A stretch of DNA of 18,738 nt from CAXNKH01 sp049296795 (GCA_049296795.1 JBAQTC010000012.1:1-18738), one strand, 5' to 3'. Numbered from the stretch's first letter, positions 6,832 through 14,786 are shown. Made by a program: numbers and translations. Notes: generated by a model from the sequence alone, not told the origin.

Positions 6832-8676
6832 CTATTTGGGCAAGAACAACAGCCAAAACACCAGGAGCGCGTTGAACAGCAGACTGAGTACCAGTCCCAA
6901 TTTCCATAACAGCGCCGGGTCGCGCTGAATCAGCGGTGTCGCGGGCAGTGGGTTGAGCGGGCGGGAAGCGCCACGCTCAAGCGCCAACAGCAATTCTTCA
7001 GCGGTTTCAAAGCGCAGCTTCTTGTCGCGAGCCACGGCTTTGAGCACCACATGGTCAAGCCAAATGGGCACTTCAGGGTTGTGTCGGCTCGGCGCCACCG
7101 GATCGCGGTAATAACGCCCACTCTGGTAAGGAACCACTTCGCCATAAGGCAGCTTGCCACCGCACAACAGTTGGTACAGCGTCACACCCAGAGCGAACAA
7201 ATCACTTTGGGCATCGGGCGGCTCGGGTTCAGTGCTGCTGGCTGGGCCAGACGAACGCAGGCTAAAACCCCATTGCTCGGGGTTGATGAAACTCGGTGTT
7301 CCCGCGTGCAGCAGCCGGGTGGACGCCGGTTCGCGTCCGCTCAAGGCCACACCCAAGTCCAGCAAGCGCAGCACCCCGTCCTCACCCTGGTGCAAATTGG
7401 CCGGTTTGACATCGCGGTGAATCACGCCTTGGCGGTGCAGGCCGCCCAAGGCTTTGGCCGTCTGGCTGGCCACGCTTAAGACTTGACTCAAACTGAAGAC
7501 CTGCTTGCGATCGAGCCCATGCTGCAGGGTTTCGCCGTTGTGCCAGTCATACAACAAATAAAAAGCACTGGGGCTGTGTCCGGTCAACCCTGTCTCGTGC
7601 AGCATCACCAAGTGTTCGCCAGCGCGGCCCGACATCATGCGTTTGGCCAGCCAGGCTTCGTGCGCCAACATGGCGCGTTCTTCGTCGTCATGGGCGCGCA
7701 AAGGGTGCAGGGTTTTCAAGGCATAGAGCTTGCCCGCAGGGGCAGCCGCAGCGCCGGGCCGCCCCAAGCCAGGCACGGCCCTCTCGGGGGGCAGCGCAGT
7801 ACACGCAGTGACAAGCGTGGGGGCAATAGCCCTGACTTGGTACAGGATGTTGATGCCGTTGTCGGCCACAGCAGCGGTGACGACCAACCCGTCGATCACC
7901 TCGCCCAGTTTGAGCTTGGGGGGTACCGGCAAAGTGTGAGAAAGCCGGTTTTCGTCGCGCAGCGAGGGCTCGAGCAGACCAACCACCCGCACCACTAAAG
8001 CGCTGACGTTATCCTGGCTGCCCTGTTGTAGCGCGGTGTTGACCAAGCTTTCACTAACTGCTTGGGCGCTCTGGATCTCATTTTGGGCCAGTTCCTTGAT
8101 CCGCTTTTCGTTCAGCACCTGATGGACGCCGTCGCTGAGCAGAACAAAAACGTCACCCACTAGCAAATCGCCTTGGCTGTAATCGACGCTGACGCGGTCT
8201 TCAGCCCCGATCGAGCGCAACAACTGGTGCTGGAAATCGGGGTGGGCCACCACATGGTCCTGGGTTAACTGGGTGATCTGACTTGAGCGCAGCAATAAAG
8301 CCCGGGTGTCACCGACATGGGCCAGGGTCCAGGACTGGCCACGCAGCACCAAGGCCGTCAACGTGGTCAGCCCCAACTGGGGCTGGCGGCGCCGATTGAC
8401 GCCGGCCAGCCACAAGTTTTGCGCACCGATGATGCGGTCCAGCGCCACCGTGGTATCCCAGGTCTCGGGCGTTCCAAAATAATCACGCACCAAGCTGGTC
8501 GCCGTGGTCTGGGACGCCTCTTTGCCCATCCCGCCCATGCTGACGCCGTCGGCAATAGCGGCAATCGCACCCATCGAGTTGGAGCCGTGATCGGGCAGCA
8601 TGGCAGCGACAAAATCTTCGTTGACGGCGCGCTTGCCAGCCAGTGAGACGAATCCAATGTCCAGTGCAAAACTCAT
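6832..8676 (-). CDS. Bifunctional PP2C-type phosphatase / Ser-Thr protein kinase with C-terminal membrane anchor
   Basis: This 614-residue fusion probably dephosphorylates and phosphorylates protein Ser/Thr residues. The PP2C domain (about 1-232) shows AVNEDF (Asp21), IADGVSMGG (Asp43), AHVGDTR, LLSDGVHQV and QDNVSALV, so the metal-binding aspartates are kept. The kinase domain (about 255-570) has a degenerate glycine loop (VADNGINILYQV), the lysine ALK (Lys321), HRDVKPAN (420-427), DLG replacing DFG (440-442) and GTPSFINPE. Residues 590-612 form one transmembrane helix, so the enzyme is probably tail-anchored with both domains cytosolic. About 25-30 residues (285-314) are encoded by an inserted palindromic repeat. 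The ATG at 8676 fits where PP2C homology begins. An ATG at 8721 would add 15 unexplained residues, and neither has a clear Shine-Dalgarno. It is divergent from nirB, suggesting but not proving a role in nitrate assimilation. Substrates are unknown. Confidence 0.88.
   Translation of the reverse strand: MSFALDIGFVSLAGKRAVNEDFVAAMLPDHGSNSMGAIAAIADGVSMGGMGKEASQTTATSLVRDYFGTPETWDTTVALDRIIGAQNLWLAGVNRRRQPQLGLTTLTALVLRGQSWTLAHVGDTRALLLRSSQITQLTQDHVVAHPDFQHQLLRSIGAEDRVSVDYSQGDLLVGDVFVLLSDGVHQVLNEKRIKELAQNEIQSAQAVSESLVNTALQQGSQDNVSALVVRVVGLLEPSLRDENRLSHTLPVPPKLKLGEVIDGLVVTAAVADNGINILYQVRAIAPTLVTACTALPPERAVPGLGRPGAAAAPAGKLYALKTLHPLRAHDDEERAMLAHEAWLAKRMMSGRAGEHLVMLHETGLTGHSPSAFYLLYDWHNGETLQHGLDRKQVFSLSQVLSVASQTAKALGGLHRQGVIHRDVKPANLHQGEDGVLRLLDLGVALSGREPASTRLLHAGTPSFINPEQWGFSLRSSGPASSTEPEPPDAQSDLFALGVTLYQLLCGGKLPYGEVVPYQSGRYYRDPVAPSRHNPEVPIWLDHVVLKAVARDKKLRFETAEELLLALERGASRPLNPLPATPLIQRDPALLWKLGLVLSLLFNALLVFWLLFLPK
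7753..7824. repeat. GC-rich palindromic repeat inserted in frame in the kinase gene
   Basis: The segment running through GGCACGGCCCTCTC and GGGGGGCAGCGCAGTACACG to AAGCGTGGGGGC resembles, from memory, a short dispersed repeat common in Comamonadaceae genomes. It has partly self-complementary C-rich and G-rich blocks (CCCTCT..GGGGGG) and encodes the low-complexity stretch ALPPERAVPGLGRPGAAAAP. This stretch interrupts an otherwise recognisable kinase fold between the strand after the glycine loop and the catalytic lysine. The exact boundaries are approximate. Confidence 0.65.
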
Positions 8677-8737
8677 GCGGTAAGCATAAGCAGGTTTTAT
8701 GCCGTTTAAGTCACGCCCCATTCAAGTGCATTTTTTA

Positions 8738-8749
8738 AGGGTTTACCCT
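8738..8749. promoter_or_regulatory. Short dyad in the kinase-nirB divergent region
   Basis: AGGGTTTACCCT has 5-bp inverted arms AGGGT/ACCCT around TT. It lies about 60 bp upstream of the kinase ATG at 8676 and about 125 bp upstream of the nirB -24 element. It could be an operator for either gene, but I cannot assign it to a regulator. Confidence 0.25.
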
Positions 8750-8850
8750 AAAATCACCACAAACAACGCAGACCAACTCAGCCTGGAAGCGGGTTGACGA
8801 CCCGGCCGCGACGGGTTATAGCCACAACAGCCTAAACGAAGTTCTTTTTT

Positions 8851-8856
8851 GGTGCA
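8851..8856 (+). promoter_or_regulatory. NtrC half-site upstream of nirB
   Basis: GGTGCA matches the right half of an NtrC site and is preceded by a T-rich spacer like that of the narK dyad. The left half (AGTTC at 8840-8844) matches TGCAC at only 2 of 5 positions. The site is also very close to the -24 element. It is a weak candidate. Confidence 0.25.
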
Positions 8857-8872
8857 TCCACCCTAGGCAAGC

Positions 8873-8888
8873 TGGCACGGGGTTTGCA
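8873..8888 (+). promoter_or_regulatory. Sigma-54 (-24/-12) promoter of nirB
   Basis: TGGCACGGGGTTTGCA is an essentially perfect sigma-54 promoter: GG (8874-8875) and GC (8886-8887) separated by 10 bases, with both TGGCAC and TTGCA blocks. The predicted start near 8899 leaves a leader of about 17 nt that contains the AGAGGA ribosome-binding site. It implies RpoN-dependent transcription of nirB and the genes behind it. Confidence 0.88.
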
Positions 8889-8915
8889 TTAACTCCTGCA
8901 TAGAGGATGAATCTC

Positions 8916-11348
8916 ATGAACAAACAGAAATTGGTAATGGTGGGTAACGGCATGGCGGGCGTGCGCGCGCTGGAAGAGTTGATCAAGCTGGCACCCGAGA
9001 TGTACGACATCACCGTCTTTGGCGCCGAACCCCATCCGAATTACAACCGCATCCTGCTGTCGCCGGTGCTCGCCGGCGAACAAACCCTCGACGAGATTGT
9101 GCTCAACGACTGGGACTGGTACCGCGACAACGGTATCACTTTGCACGCCGGCAAAAAAGTCGCTTCGGTGGATCGGATTAAGCGCATGGTGAGTGCAGAA
9201 GACGGCACCCAAGCGCATTACGACCGACTGTTGATGTGCACCGGCTCCAATCCCTTCATGTTGCCGGTGCCGGGCAAGGATCTGACTGGCGTGATCGCTT
9301 ACCGCGACATTGCCGACACCAACACCATGATCGAGGCGGCGAAAAAATACAGGAAAGCCGTGGTGATTGGCGGCGGCCTGCTCGGACTCGAAGCCGCCAA
9401 CGGCTTGATGCTGCGCGGCATGGAAGTTACCGTGGTTCACGTCATGCCCTGGCTGATGGAGCGTCAGCTCGACGCCGTAGCCGGCAAGCTGCTGCAAAAA
9501 TCATTGGAAGACCGCGGCCTGAAGTTTGTCATCGGGGGCCAGACCCAGGCCTTGATCGGCGACAAAGACGGTCGGGTCATGGCCTTGCAGTTCAAAGATG
9601 GCAGCGAAATTCCCGCTGACCTGGTGGTGATGGCCGTAGGCATACGCCCCAACACCGAACTGGCCGAAGCCATGGGCTTGCATTGCAACCGCGGCATTGT
9701 GGTCAACGACACCATGCAAACCACCACTGACGCCCGTATTTATTCGCTGGGTGAATGCGCTTCGCACCGCGGCGTGGCTTACGGTCTGGTGGCCCCGTTG
9801 TTCGAGCAGGCCAAGGTCGCTGCCAACCACCTGGCGCAACTCGGCATTGGGCGTTACACCGGCTCGCTGACTTCGACCAAACTCAAAGTCACCGGCATTG
9901 ACCTGTTTAGCGCGGGCGAGTTTCAGGGTGGGGCCGACACGGAAGAAATCATCATGTCCGACCCCTTCGGCGGTGTCTATAAAAAACTGGTCATCAAAGA
10001 CGACAAGCTCGTGGGTGCCTGCCTGTACGGCGACACGGTGGACGGCAGTTGGTATTTCAAGCTGCTGCGCGATGGCCGCAGCGTGACCGATTTGCGCGAC
10101 AAGCTGATGTTTGGTGAATCCAGCATTGGCGACACCGGCCATGAAGGTCACACCAAGGCCGCCAGCATGCCCGACGAGGCCGAGGTCTGCGGCTGCAACG
10201 GTGTCAACAAGGGAACCATTTGCAAGGCCATCAAAGAAAAAGGTTTGTTCACCCTGGACGAGGTGCGCAAGCACACCAAGGCCAGCGCGTCCTGCGGCTC
10301 CTGCACCGGTCTGGTCGAGCAAATTTTGATGTTCACGGCGGGCGGTGACTACTCGGCCACGCCCAAAACCAAGCCCATGTGTGCTTGCACCGAGCACGGC
10401 CACCAAGCGGTGCGCGACGCGATTGTGAAGCACAAATTGCTCACTATCGGCACGGTGCAAAAGTTCATGGACTGGAAAACACCCAACGGCTGCTCGTCAT
10501 GCCGCCCGGCCGTCAACTACTACTTGATCAGCTCCTGGCCCAAAGAGGCCAAAGACGACCCGCAAAGCCGCTACATCAATGAACGCAGCCACGCCAACAT
10601 CCAGAAAGATGGCACTTACAGCGTCATCCCGCGCATGTGGGGTGGCGAGACCACGGCCAGTGAATTGCGCCGTATTGCCGACGCGGTGGACAAGTACAAG
10701 ATCCCCACCGTCAAAGTGACCGGCGGCCAGCGCATTGACTTGCTGGGCGTGAAGAAAGAAGACCTGCAAAACGTCTGGAGGGACATCGGCATGCCCACCG
10801 GCCACGCCTACGCCAAAGCGCTGCGCACCGTCAAGACCTGCGTAGGCTCTGAGTGGTGCCGCATGGGCACCCAAGACAGCACACAAATGGGTAAAGACCT
10901 CGAGCACGCCATGTGGCACATGTACGCGCCGCACAAAGTGAAGTTTGCGGTGAGCGGTTGCCCGCGCAACTGTGCTGAGTCCGGCATCAAGGACGTTGGC
11001 ATCATTGGCGTGGAAAGCGGTTGGGAAATGTATGTCGGCGGCAACGGCGGCATCAAGACCGAAGTGGCCCACTTCTTCACCAAGCTCAAAACCGCTGAAG
11101 AAGTGCTGGAGTACACCGGTGCTTTCATGCAGCTCTACCGCGAAGAAGGCTGGTACCTGGAGCGCACCGTGCACTACATCGGCCGCGTCGGTTTAGACCA
11201 CGTGAAGAAGAAAGTCCTGGAAGACGAGGCCGGACGCAAAGCCCTGTGGGAGCGCCTGCAGTTCAGCCTGGACGGCGAGCCCGACCCCTGGTTCGAGCAG
11301 AAAAAGGCCAGCGTGGACGTGCGCCAATTTGAAAAAATTACGATCTGA
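8916..11348 (+). CDS. nirB: Assimilatory nitrite reductase [NAD(P)H], large subunit NirB
   Basis: NirB, with NirD, reduces nitrite to ammonium in the cytoplasm with six electrons from NAD(P)H. The 810-residue product has the FAD-binding VMVGNGMAG near the N terminus and the NAD(P)-binding VVIGGGLLGLE (about 150-160). Two BFD-like [2Fe-2S] modules follow (CGCNG...CGSC and MCACT...CSSC), then a ferredoxin-like half domain. The siroheme/[4Fe-4S] site is CVGSEWC (Cys642, Cys648) plus CPRNC (Cys682, Cys686). All expected cysteines are present and the length is normal. I chose the ATG at 8916 because AGAGGA (8902-8907) lies 8 nt before it. The in-frame ATG at 8907 overlaps that ribosome-binding site. 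It is the first gene of the operon behind a strong sigma-54 promoter, with nirD 14 nt downstream. Confidence 0.97.
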   Translation: MNKQKLVMVGNGMAGVRALEELIKLAPEMYDITVFGAEPHPNYNRILLSPVLAGEQTLDEIVLNDWDWYRDNGITLHAGKKVASVDRIKRMVSAEDGTQAHYDRLLMCTGSNPFMLPVPGKDLTGVIAYRDIADTNTMIEAAKKYRKAVVIGGGLLGLEAANGLMLRGMEVTVVHVMPWLMERQLDAVAGKLLQKSLEDRGLKFVIGGQTQALIGDKDGRVMALQFKDGSEIPADLVVMAVGIRPNTELAEAMGLHCNRGIVVNDTMQTTTDARIYSLGECASHRGVAYGLVAPLFEQAKVAANHLAQLGIGRYTGSLTSTKLKVTGIDLFSAGEFQGGADTEEIIMSDPFGGVYKKLVIKDDKLVGACLYGDTVDGSWYFKLLRDGRSVTDLRDKLMFGESSIGDTGHEGHTKAASMPDEAEVCGCNGVNKGTICKAIKEKGLFTLDEVRKHTKASASCGSCTGLVEQILMFTAGGDYSATPKTKPMCACTEHGHQAVRDAIVKHKLLTIGTVQKFMDWKTPNGCSSCRPAVNYYLISSWPKEAKDDPQSRYINERSHANIQKDGTYSVIPRMWGGETTASELRRIADAVDKYKIPTVKVTGGQRIDLLGVKKEDLQNVWRDIGMPTGHAYAKALRTVKTCVGSEWCRMGTQDSTQMGKDLEHAMWHMYAPHKVKFAVSGCPRNCAESGIKDVGIIGVESGWEMYVGGNGGIKTEVAHFFTKLKTAEEVLEYTGAFMQLYREEGWYLERTVHYIGRVGLDHVKKKVLEDEAGRKALWERLQFSLDGEPDPWFEQKKASVDVRQFEKITI

Positions 11349-11362
11349 GAAATGAGACCATC

Positions 11363-11743
11363 ATGAATGAATGGAAAACCATCTGCCGCATTGACGACAT
11401 TCCCGTGCTGGGTTCGCGCCGCGTGGCGCGCGCACAAGGCATGGACGTGGCCGTGTTTCGTAACGACCAGGACCAAATTTTTGCCCTGCTGGATCGTTGC
11501 CCACACAAAGGCGGGCCCTTGAGCCAGGGCATCGTGTTTGGCACCAGTGTGGCCTGCCCCCTGCACAATTGGACGATTGGCCTCGCCGACGGCTGCGCCA
11601 AAGCGCCAGATGTCGGTTGCACGATCAGTTTTGCCGTCAAGGTGGAGGCGGGTGTGGTGCATCTGGATGCGCAGGAATTGGCCACGCTGGCGTTGGATGC
11701 AAAAGCACCCGTGGCCGGACCTGCACACAAAGCAACGGCTTGA
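11363..11743 (+). CDS. nirD: Nitrite reductase small subunit NirD (Rieske-type)
   Basis: NirD is the small partner of NirB in assimilatory nitrite reduction. The 126-residue protein is a Rieske-like domain. CPHKGGPLS and CPLHNW give the full CxH...CxxH ligand set, so it likely binds a [2Fe-2S] cluster, whereas some NirD proteins have lost these residues. The ATG at 11363 follows nirB by 14 nt with a weak purine-rich sequence before it, consistent with cotranscription. Downstream, 130 nt separate it from nasA. That gap contains a duplicated nasA 5' end and a strong hairpin. Confidence 0.95.
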   Translation: MNEWKTICRIDDIPVLGSRRVARAQGMDVAVFRNDQDQIFALLDRCPHKGGPLSQGIVFGTSVACPLHNWTIGLADGCAKAPDVGCTISFAVKVEAGVVHLDAQELATLALDAKAPVAGPAHKATA

Positions 11744-11757
11744 ATCGACCTTCAAGC

Positions 11758-11877
11758 ATGGCTCTAGACCTGATTCGAGAAACCAAATCAACCTGCCCTT
11801 ACTGCGATCTCGCTGCTAGCGCAGCGGATCGCTTGGCGATAAGTTTGAAACACCGCAGCAGGGGCTCTTGGATATGA
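11758..11877 (+). pseudogene. Duplicated nasA 5' end, 39-codon remnant overlapping the nasA start
   Basis: A frame from the ATG at 11758 reads MALDLIRETKSTCPYCDLAA and stops at TGA 11875-11877, overlapping the nasA ATG (11874) in ATGA fashion. The segment RETKSTCPYC repeats KETRSTCPYC of NasA, and the underlying DNA matches as well (GAAACC..ATCAACCTGCCCTTACTGC against GAAACA..CTCAACCTGCCCCTACTGC). After the CPYC codons the frame runs into a palindrome and loses nasA similarity. The best reading is a partial duplication or displaced original start of nasA. A translated leader peptide coupled to nasA is possible but unproven. Confidence 0.6.
11804..11832. repeat. Perfect-stem palindrome between nirD and nasA
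   Basis: GCGATC-T-CGCTGC-TAGC-GCAGCG-GATCGC forms a 12-bp GC-rich stem with one bulged T and a four-base loop. It lies directly after the duplicated CPYC codons and before the nasA ribosome-binding site. It could be a small mobile palindrome, a transcript-stabilising hairpin, or an attenuating structure inside the operon. No T-tract follows. Confidence 0.75.
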
Positions 11878-14786
11878 AGGAAACACGCTCAACCTGCCCC
11901 TACTGCGGTGTAGGCTGCGGTGTCATTATCGAATCGAGTGGCGATCAGATCACCGGGGTACGGGGCGACCCGGAGCACCCGGCCAACTTTGGCCGCCTTT
12001 GCTCCAAGGGTTCTACCCTGCACCTCACAGCCACACAAGCCGTGACACGGCAAACGCGGCTACTGCAACCGATGCGGCGAGAGCATCGCCACGAAAAGCC
12101 ACGGCCCGTGAGTTGGGATGCGGCCCTGAGCTTTGCCAGCGAAAGCTTTGCCCAGATCATTCGTGCACACGGCCCCGATGCGGTGGGCTTTTATGTCAGC
12201 GGCCAATTGCTGACCGAAGACTATTACGTCTTCAACAAACTCGCCAAGGGCCTGATCGGCACCAACAACATCGACACCAACTCGCGCCTGTGCATGAGCA
12301 GCGCGGTAGCGGGCTACAAACTCACCCTCGGGGCCGATGCGCCACCGGCCTGCTACGACGATGTGAACCACGCGGCCTGCATCTTCATCGTCGGCTCCAA
12401 CGCGGCTTATGCGCATCCGATTTTGTTTCGGCGCATTGAAGAAGCCAAACAAAAAAACCCAGCCCTGAGAATCATCGTGGCCGACCCGCGCCGAACTGAC
12501 ACGGCGGGTCTGGCGGATTTGTTTTTACCAATCCAACCCGGCACGGACGTGGCGCTGTTCAACGGCATGCTGCACCTGATGCTGTGGGAGGGCTGGACGG
12601 ACACGGCCTATATCACCAACCACACCAATGGCTTTGACGCGCTCAAAGCCACGGTGCGCGACTACACCCCGGAGCTGGTGGCGCAAACCTGCGGTATCAA
12701 CAAGGAGGATTTGTTCACAGCGGCGAAGTGGTTTGCGGGGATGAATGACGCAGCGCTCGGTGTCAACGACGCTACGCATCGTGGTGCAACCCTCAGCCTG
12801 TACTGCCAGGGCCTGAACCAGTCCAGCAGCGGCACGGCCAAAAACGCCGCCCTCATCAATCTGCACCTGGCCACCGGCCAGATCGGCAGAGCAGGTGCGG
12901 GCCCGTTCTCGCTCACCGGCCAGCCCAACGCCATGGGCGGGCGCGAGGTTGGCGGCATGGCCAACTTGCTCAGTGCCCACCGTGATTTAGCCAACCCCGC
13001 GCACCGCGCCGAAGTAGCCGCGCTATGGGGTGTGCCGTCGGTGCCCGATCAACCCGGAAAAACAGCGGTGGAGATGTTCCAAGCCGCAGCCGATGGCGAG
13101 ATCAAAGCCTTGTGGATTGCCTGCACCAACCCCGCCCAATCCATGCCAGATCAGGCCACCGTGCGCCGAGCCCTGGAGCGCGCCGAATTGGTGGTGGTGC
13201 AAGAGGCCTTTGCCACCGCCGCCACCTGCGACTTCGCCGACCTGCTGCTGCCCGCTACTACCTGGGGCGAAAAAGAAGGCACGGTCAGCAACAGCGAGCG
13301 CCGCATCACCCGCGTGCGCGCCGCCGTTCCCGCGCCCGGTGAAGCACGCCACGACTGGTCGATTGCAGTGGATTTCGCCCGCCGACTGGAGAAAGAAATT
13401 GGGGTCAGAAAATTGGGGGTCGGATCCGAATTCAGGACAACGAACTCAATCGAGACAAACCAAGGGCAACGAAATTCGGCTCTGACCCCCAATTTTCCGA
13501 CCCCAATTTCGTTGTTCGAGTACCAAACCCCCGAACAAATATGGAACGAGCACCGCGAATCCACCCGGGGCCGTGACCTCGACATCACCGGCCTGAGCTA
13601 CGAAAAAATCGAAATCACGCCCCAACAATGGCCTCTGCGCGAAGGGGAATCCAACGGGAAAAAACGACTTTACGAAGATGCCCTCTTCCCCACCCCCGAT
13701 GGCAAGGCCAAGTTCGCCAACACCGTCTACCTTCCCGTGGCTGAGCCGCGCGAATCACGCTACCCCTTTTCCTTGAGCACCGGCAGACTCAGAGACCAAT
13801 GGCACGGCATGAGCCGCACCGGCACGCTGGGACGCTTGTTCGGCCACGTCGCCGAGCCCAGCGTGCAAATGCACCCGCAAGACATGGCGCGCCGTTTGTT
13901 GCGCGAGGGCGACTTGGTCCACGTCACCAGCAAGCGCGGCTCCATCCTGGTGCCGGTGCAGGCCAGCACCGAGCTGGGGCTGAGCCAGGTCTTCATGGCC
14001 ATGCACTGGGGCGAGGAATTTTTAAGCGGCATGAGCAGCAGCGGGAAGCGCTTGGCCGGGGTCAATGCACTCACCACCTCGGCCTATTGCCCCAGCTCTA
14101 AGCAACCCGAACTCAAACACGCCGCCGTCAAGGTGCTGAAAGCCGAGTTACCCTGGACTTTGCTGGCCATGGCCTGGCTGCCGCAGGACCAGATGCTGGC
14201 CGCGCGTGAGGCGCTCAAACCCTTGATGGCACAGTTCCCCTATGCCAGCCTGGTTCCCTTTGGCCGCGAGCGCAGCGGCCTTTTGTTTCGTGCTGCCAGC
14301 CATGACACGCCCGCCGATGCAATGCTGGCGCAGATTGAAAAATTACTGCGGCTGGACGGCAGTACGGTGCTGCGCTACGCCGACAAAAAAAAGGGCCAGC
14401 GCCGCAGTGTTCATCTGGTACGCAGCGGTGACCAAGCCCTGCTGGACGGCTTCATGCTCGCTGGCGACACCAGCGCGCAGAGTTGGATCAAAACTCTGCT
14501 GCAAGACCAATTGCCCGCCCAAGCCTATGGCCGACTGCTACTCTCACCCGGTGCCAAAGCGCCGCTGGCTGTGCAGTCGCGTGGCAAACAAGTCTGCACC
14601 TGTTTTAACGTGACGGACCTGGCCATCACAGCGCATTTGGCCCAGTGCAGCAGTCAAGGTATCCACGACGAAAGTTCGCGCCTGGCCTCGCTGCAAAAAA
14701 CCCTGCAATGCGGAACCAACTGCGGCTCCTGCGTGCCGGAGTTGCAACGCATGGTCAAACTGCAAAAAGTCGTGCTGCCGGTATGA
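11874..14786 (+). CDS. nasA: Assimilatory nitrate reductase catalytic subunit NasA
   Basis: NasA reduces nitrate to nitrite in the cytoplasm using Mo-bisMGD. The 970-residue protein has the N-terminal [4Fe-4S] motif CPYCGVGC (Cys8, Cys11, Cys15) with Cys43 in RLCSKG, then the molybdopterin oxidoreductase core and dinucleotide-binding domain. The C-terminal BFD-type [2Fe-2S] module is CTC (908, 910) and CGTNCGSC (946, 950, 953). No FAD or NAD domain and no nasB/nasC partner are seen nearby, so the electron donor is unknown. The ATG at 11874 is preceded by AGGGG about 9 nt away. A TTG at 11868 would add two residues. Residues about 508-546 are encoded by a 116-bp inverted-repeat element read through in frame, just before the conserved PEQIWNEHRESTRGRDLDI segment. 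It is probably expressed with nirBD from the sigma-54 promoter. Confidence 0.96.
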   Translation: MKETRSTCPYCGVGCGVIIESSGDQITGVRGDPEHPANFGRLCSKGSTLHLTATQAVTRQTRLLQPMRREHRHEKPRPVSWDAALSFASESFAQIIRAHGPDAVGFYVSGQLLTEDYYVFNKLAKGLIGTNNIDTNSRLCMSSAVAGYKLTLGADAPPACYDDVNHAACIFIVGSNAAYAHPILFRRIEEAKQKNPALRIIVADPRRTDTAGLADLFLPIQPGTDVALFNGMLHLMLWEGWTDTAYITNHTNGFDALKATVRDYTPELVAQTCGINKEDLFTAAKWFAGMNDAALGVNDATHRGATLSLYCQGLNQSSSGTAKNAALINLHLATGQIGRAGAGPFSLTGQPNAMGGREVGGMANLLSAHRDLANPAHRAEVAALWGVPSVPDQPGKTAVEMFQAAADGEIKALWIACTNPAQSMPDQATVRRALERAELVVVQEAFATAATCDFADLLLPATTWGEKEGTVSNSERRITRVRAAVPAPGEARHDWSIAVDFARRLEKEIGVRKLGVGSEFRTTNSIETNQGQRNSALTPNFPTPISLFEYQTPEQIWNEHRESTRGRDLDITGLSYEKIEITPQQWPLREGESNGKKRLYEDALFPTPDGKAKFANTVYLPVAEPRESRYPFSLSTGRLRDQWHGMSRTGTLGRLFGHVAEPSVQMHPQDMARRLLREGDLVHVTSKRGSILVPVQASTELGLSQVFMAMHWGEEFLSGMSSSGKRLAGVNALTTSAYCPSSKQPELKHAAVKVLKAELPWTLLAMAWLPQDQMLAAREALKPLMAQFPYASLVPFGRERSGLLFRAASHDTPADAMLAQIEKLLRLDGSTVLRYADKKKGQRRSVHLVRSGDQALLDGFMLAGDTSAQSWIKTLLQDQLPAQAYGRLLLSPGAKAPLAVQSRGKQVCTCFNVTDLAITAHLAQCSSQGIHDESSRLASLQKTLQCGTNCGSCVPELQRMVKLQKVVLPV
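13395..13510. mobile_element. REP/RAYT-type inverted-repeat element inserted in frame in nasA
   Basis: The left arm (13395-13433) and the reverse complement of the right arm (13471-13510) are 39-40 bp long and agree except for three substitutions and one indel. Both contain GAAATTGGGGTC, AAAATTGGGGGTC and CGAATTTC-like blocks. A 37-bp spacer separates them. The GGGGTCAGA / TCTGACCCC and CGAATTTC motifs are those I associate with REP sequences mobilised by RAYT (Y1-type) transposases in proteobacteria. No transposase is present, so it is a non-autonomous copy. It keeps the nasA frame open and encodes about 39 residues that read GVRKLGVGSEF...PNFPTPIS. Confidence 0.85.

Noticed and set aside
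8790..8821. GGGTTGACGACCC and nearby inverted bases before nirB, considered as a NasR/ANTAR-type leader.
   Set aside because: The elements lie upstream of the strong sigma-54 promoter, so would not be in that transcript. The two-hairpin architecture is not convincing.
9501..10460. 319-codon open frame antisense to nirB.
   Set aside because: It lies entirely opposite a highly conserved gene. Composition is typical of antisense frames in GC-rich DNA, with no domain recognised.
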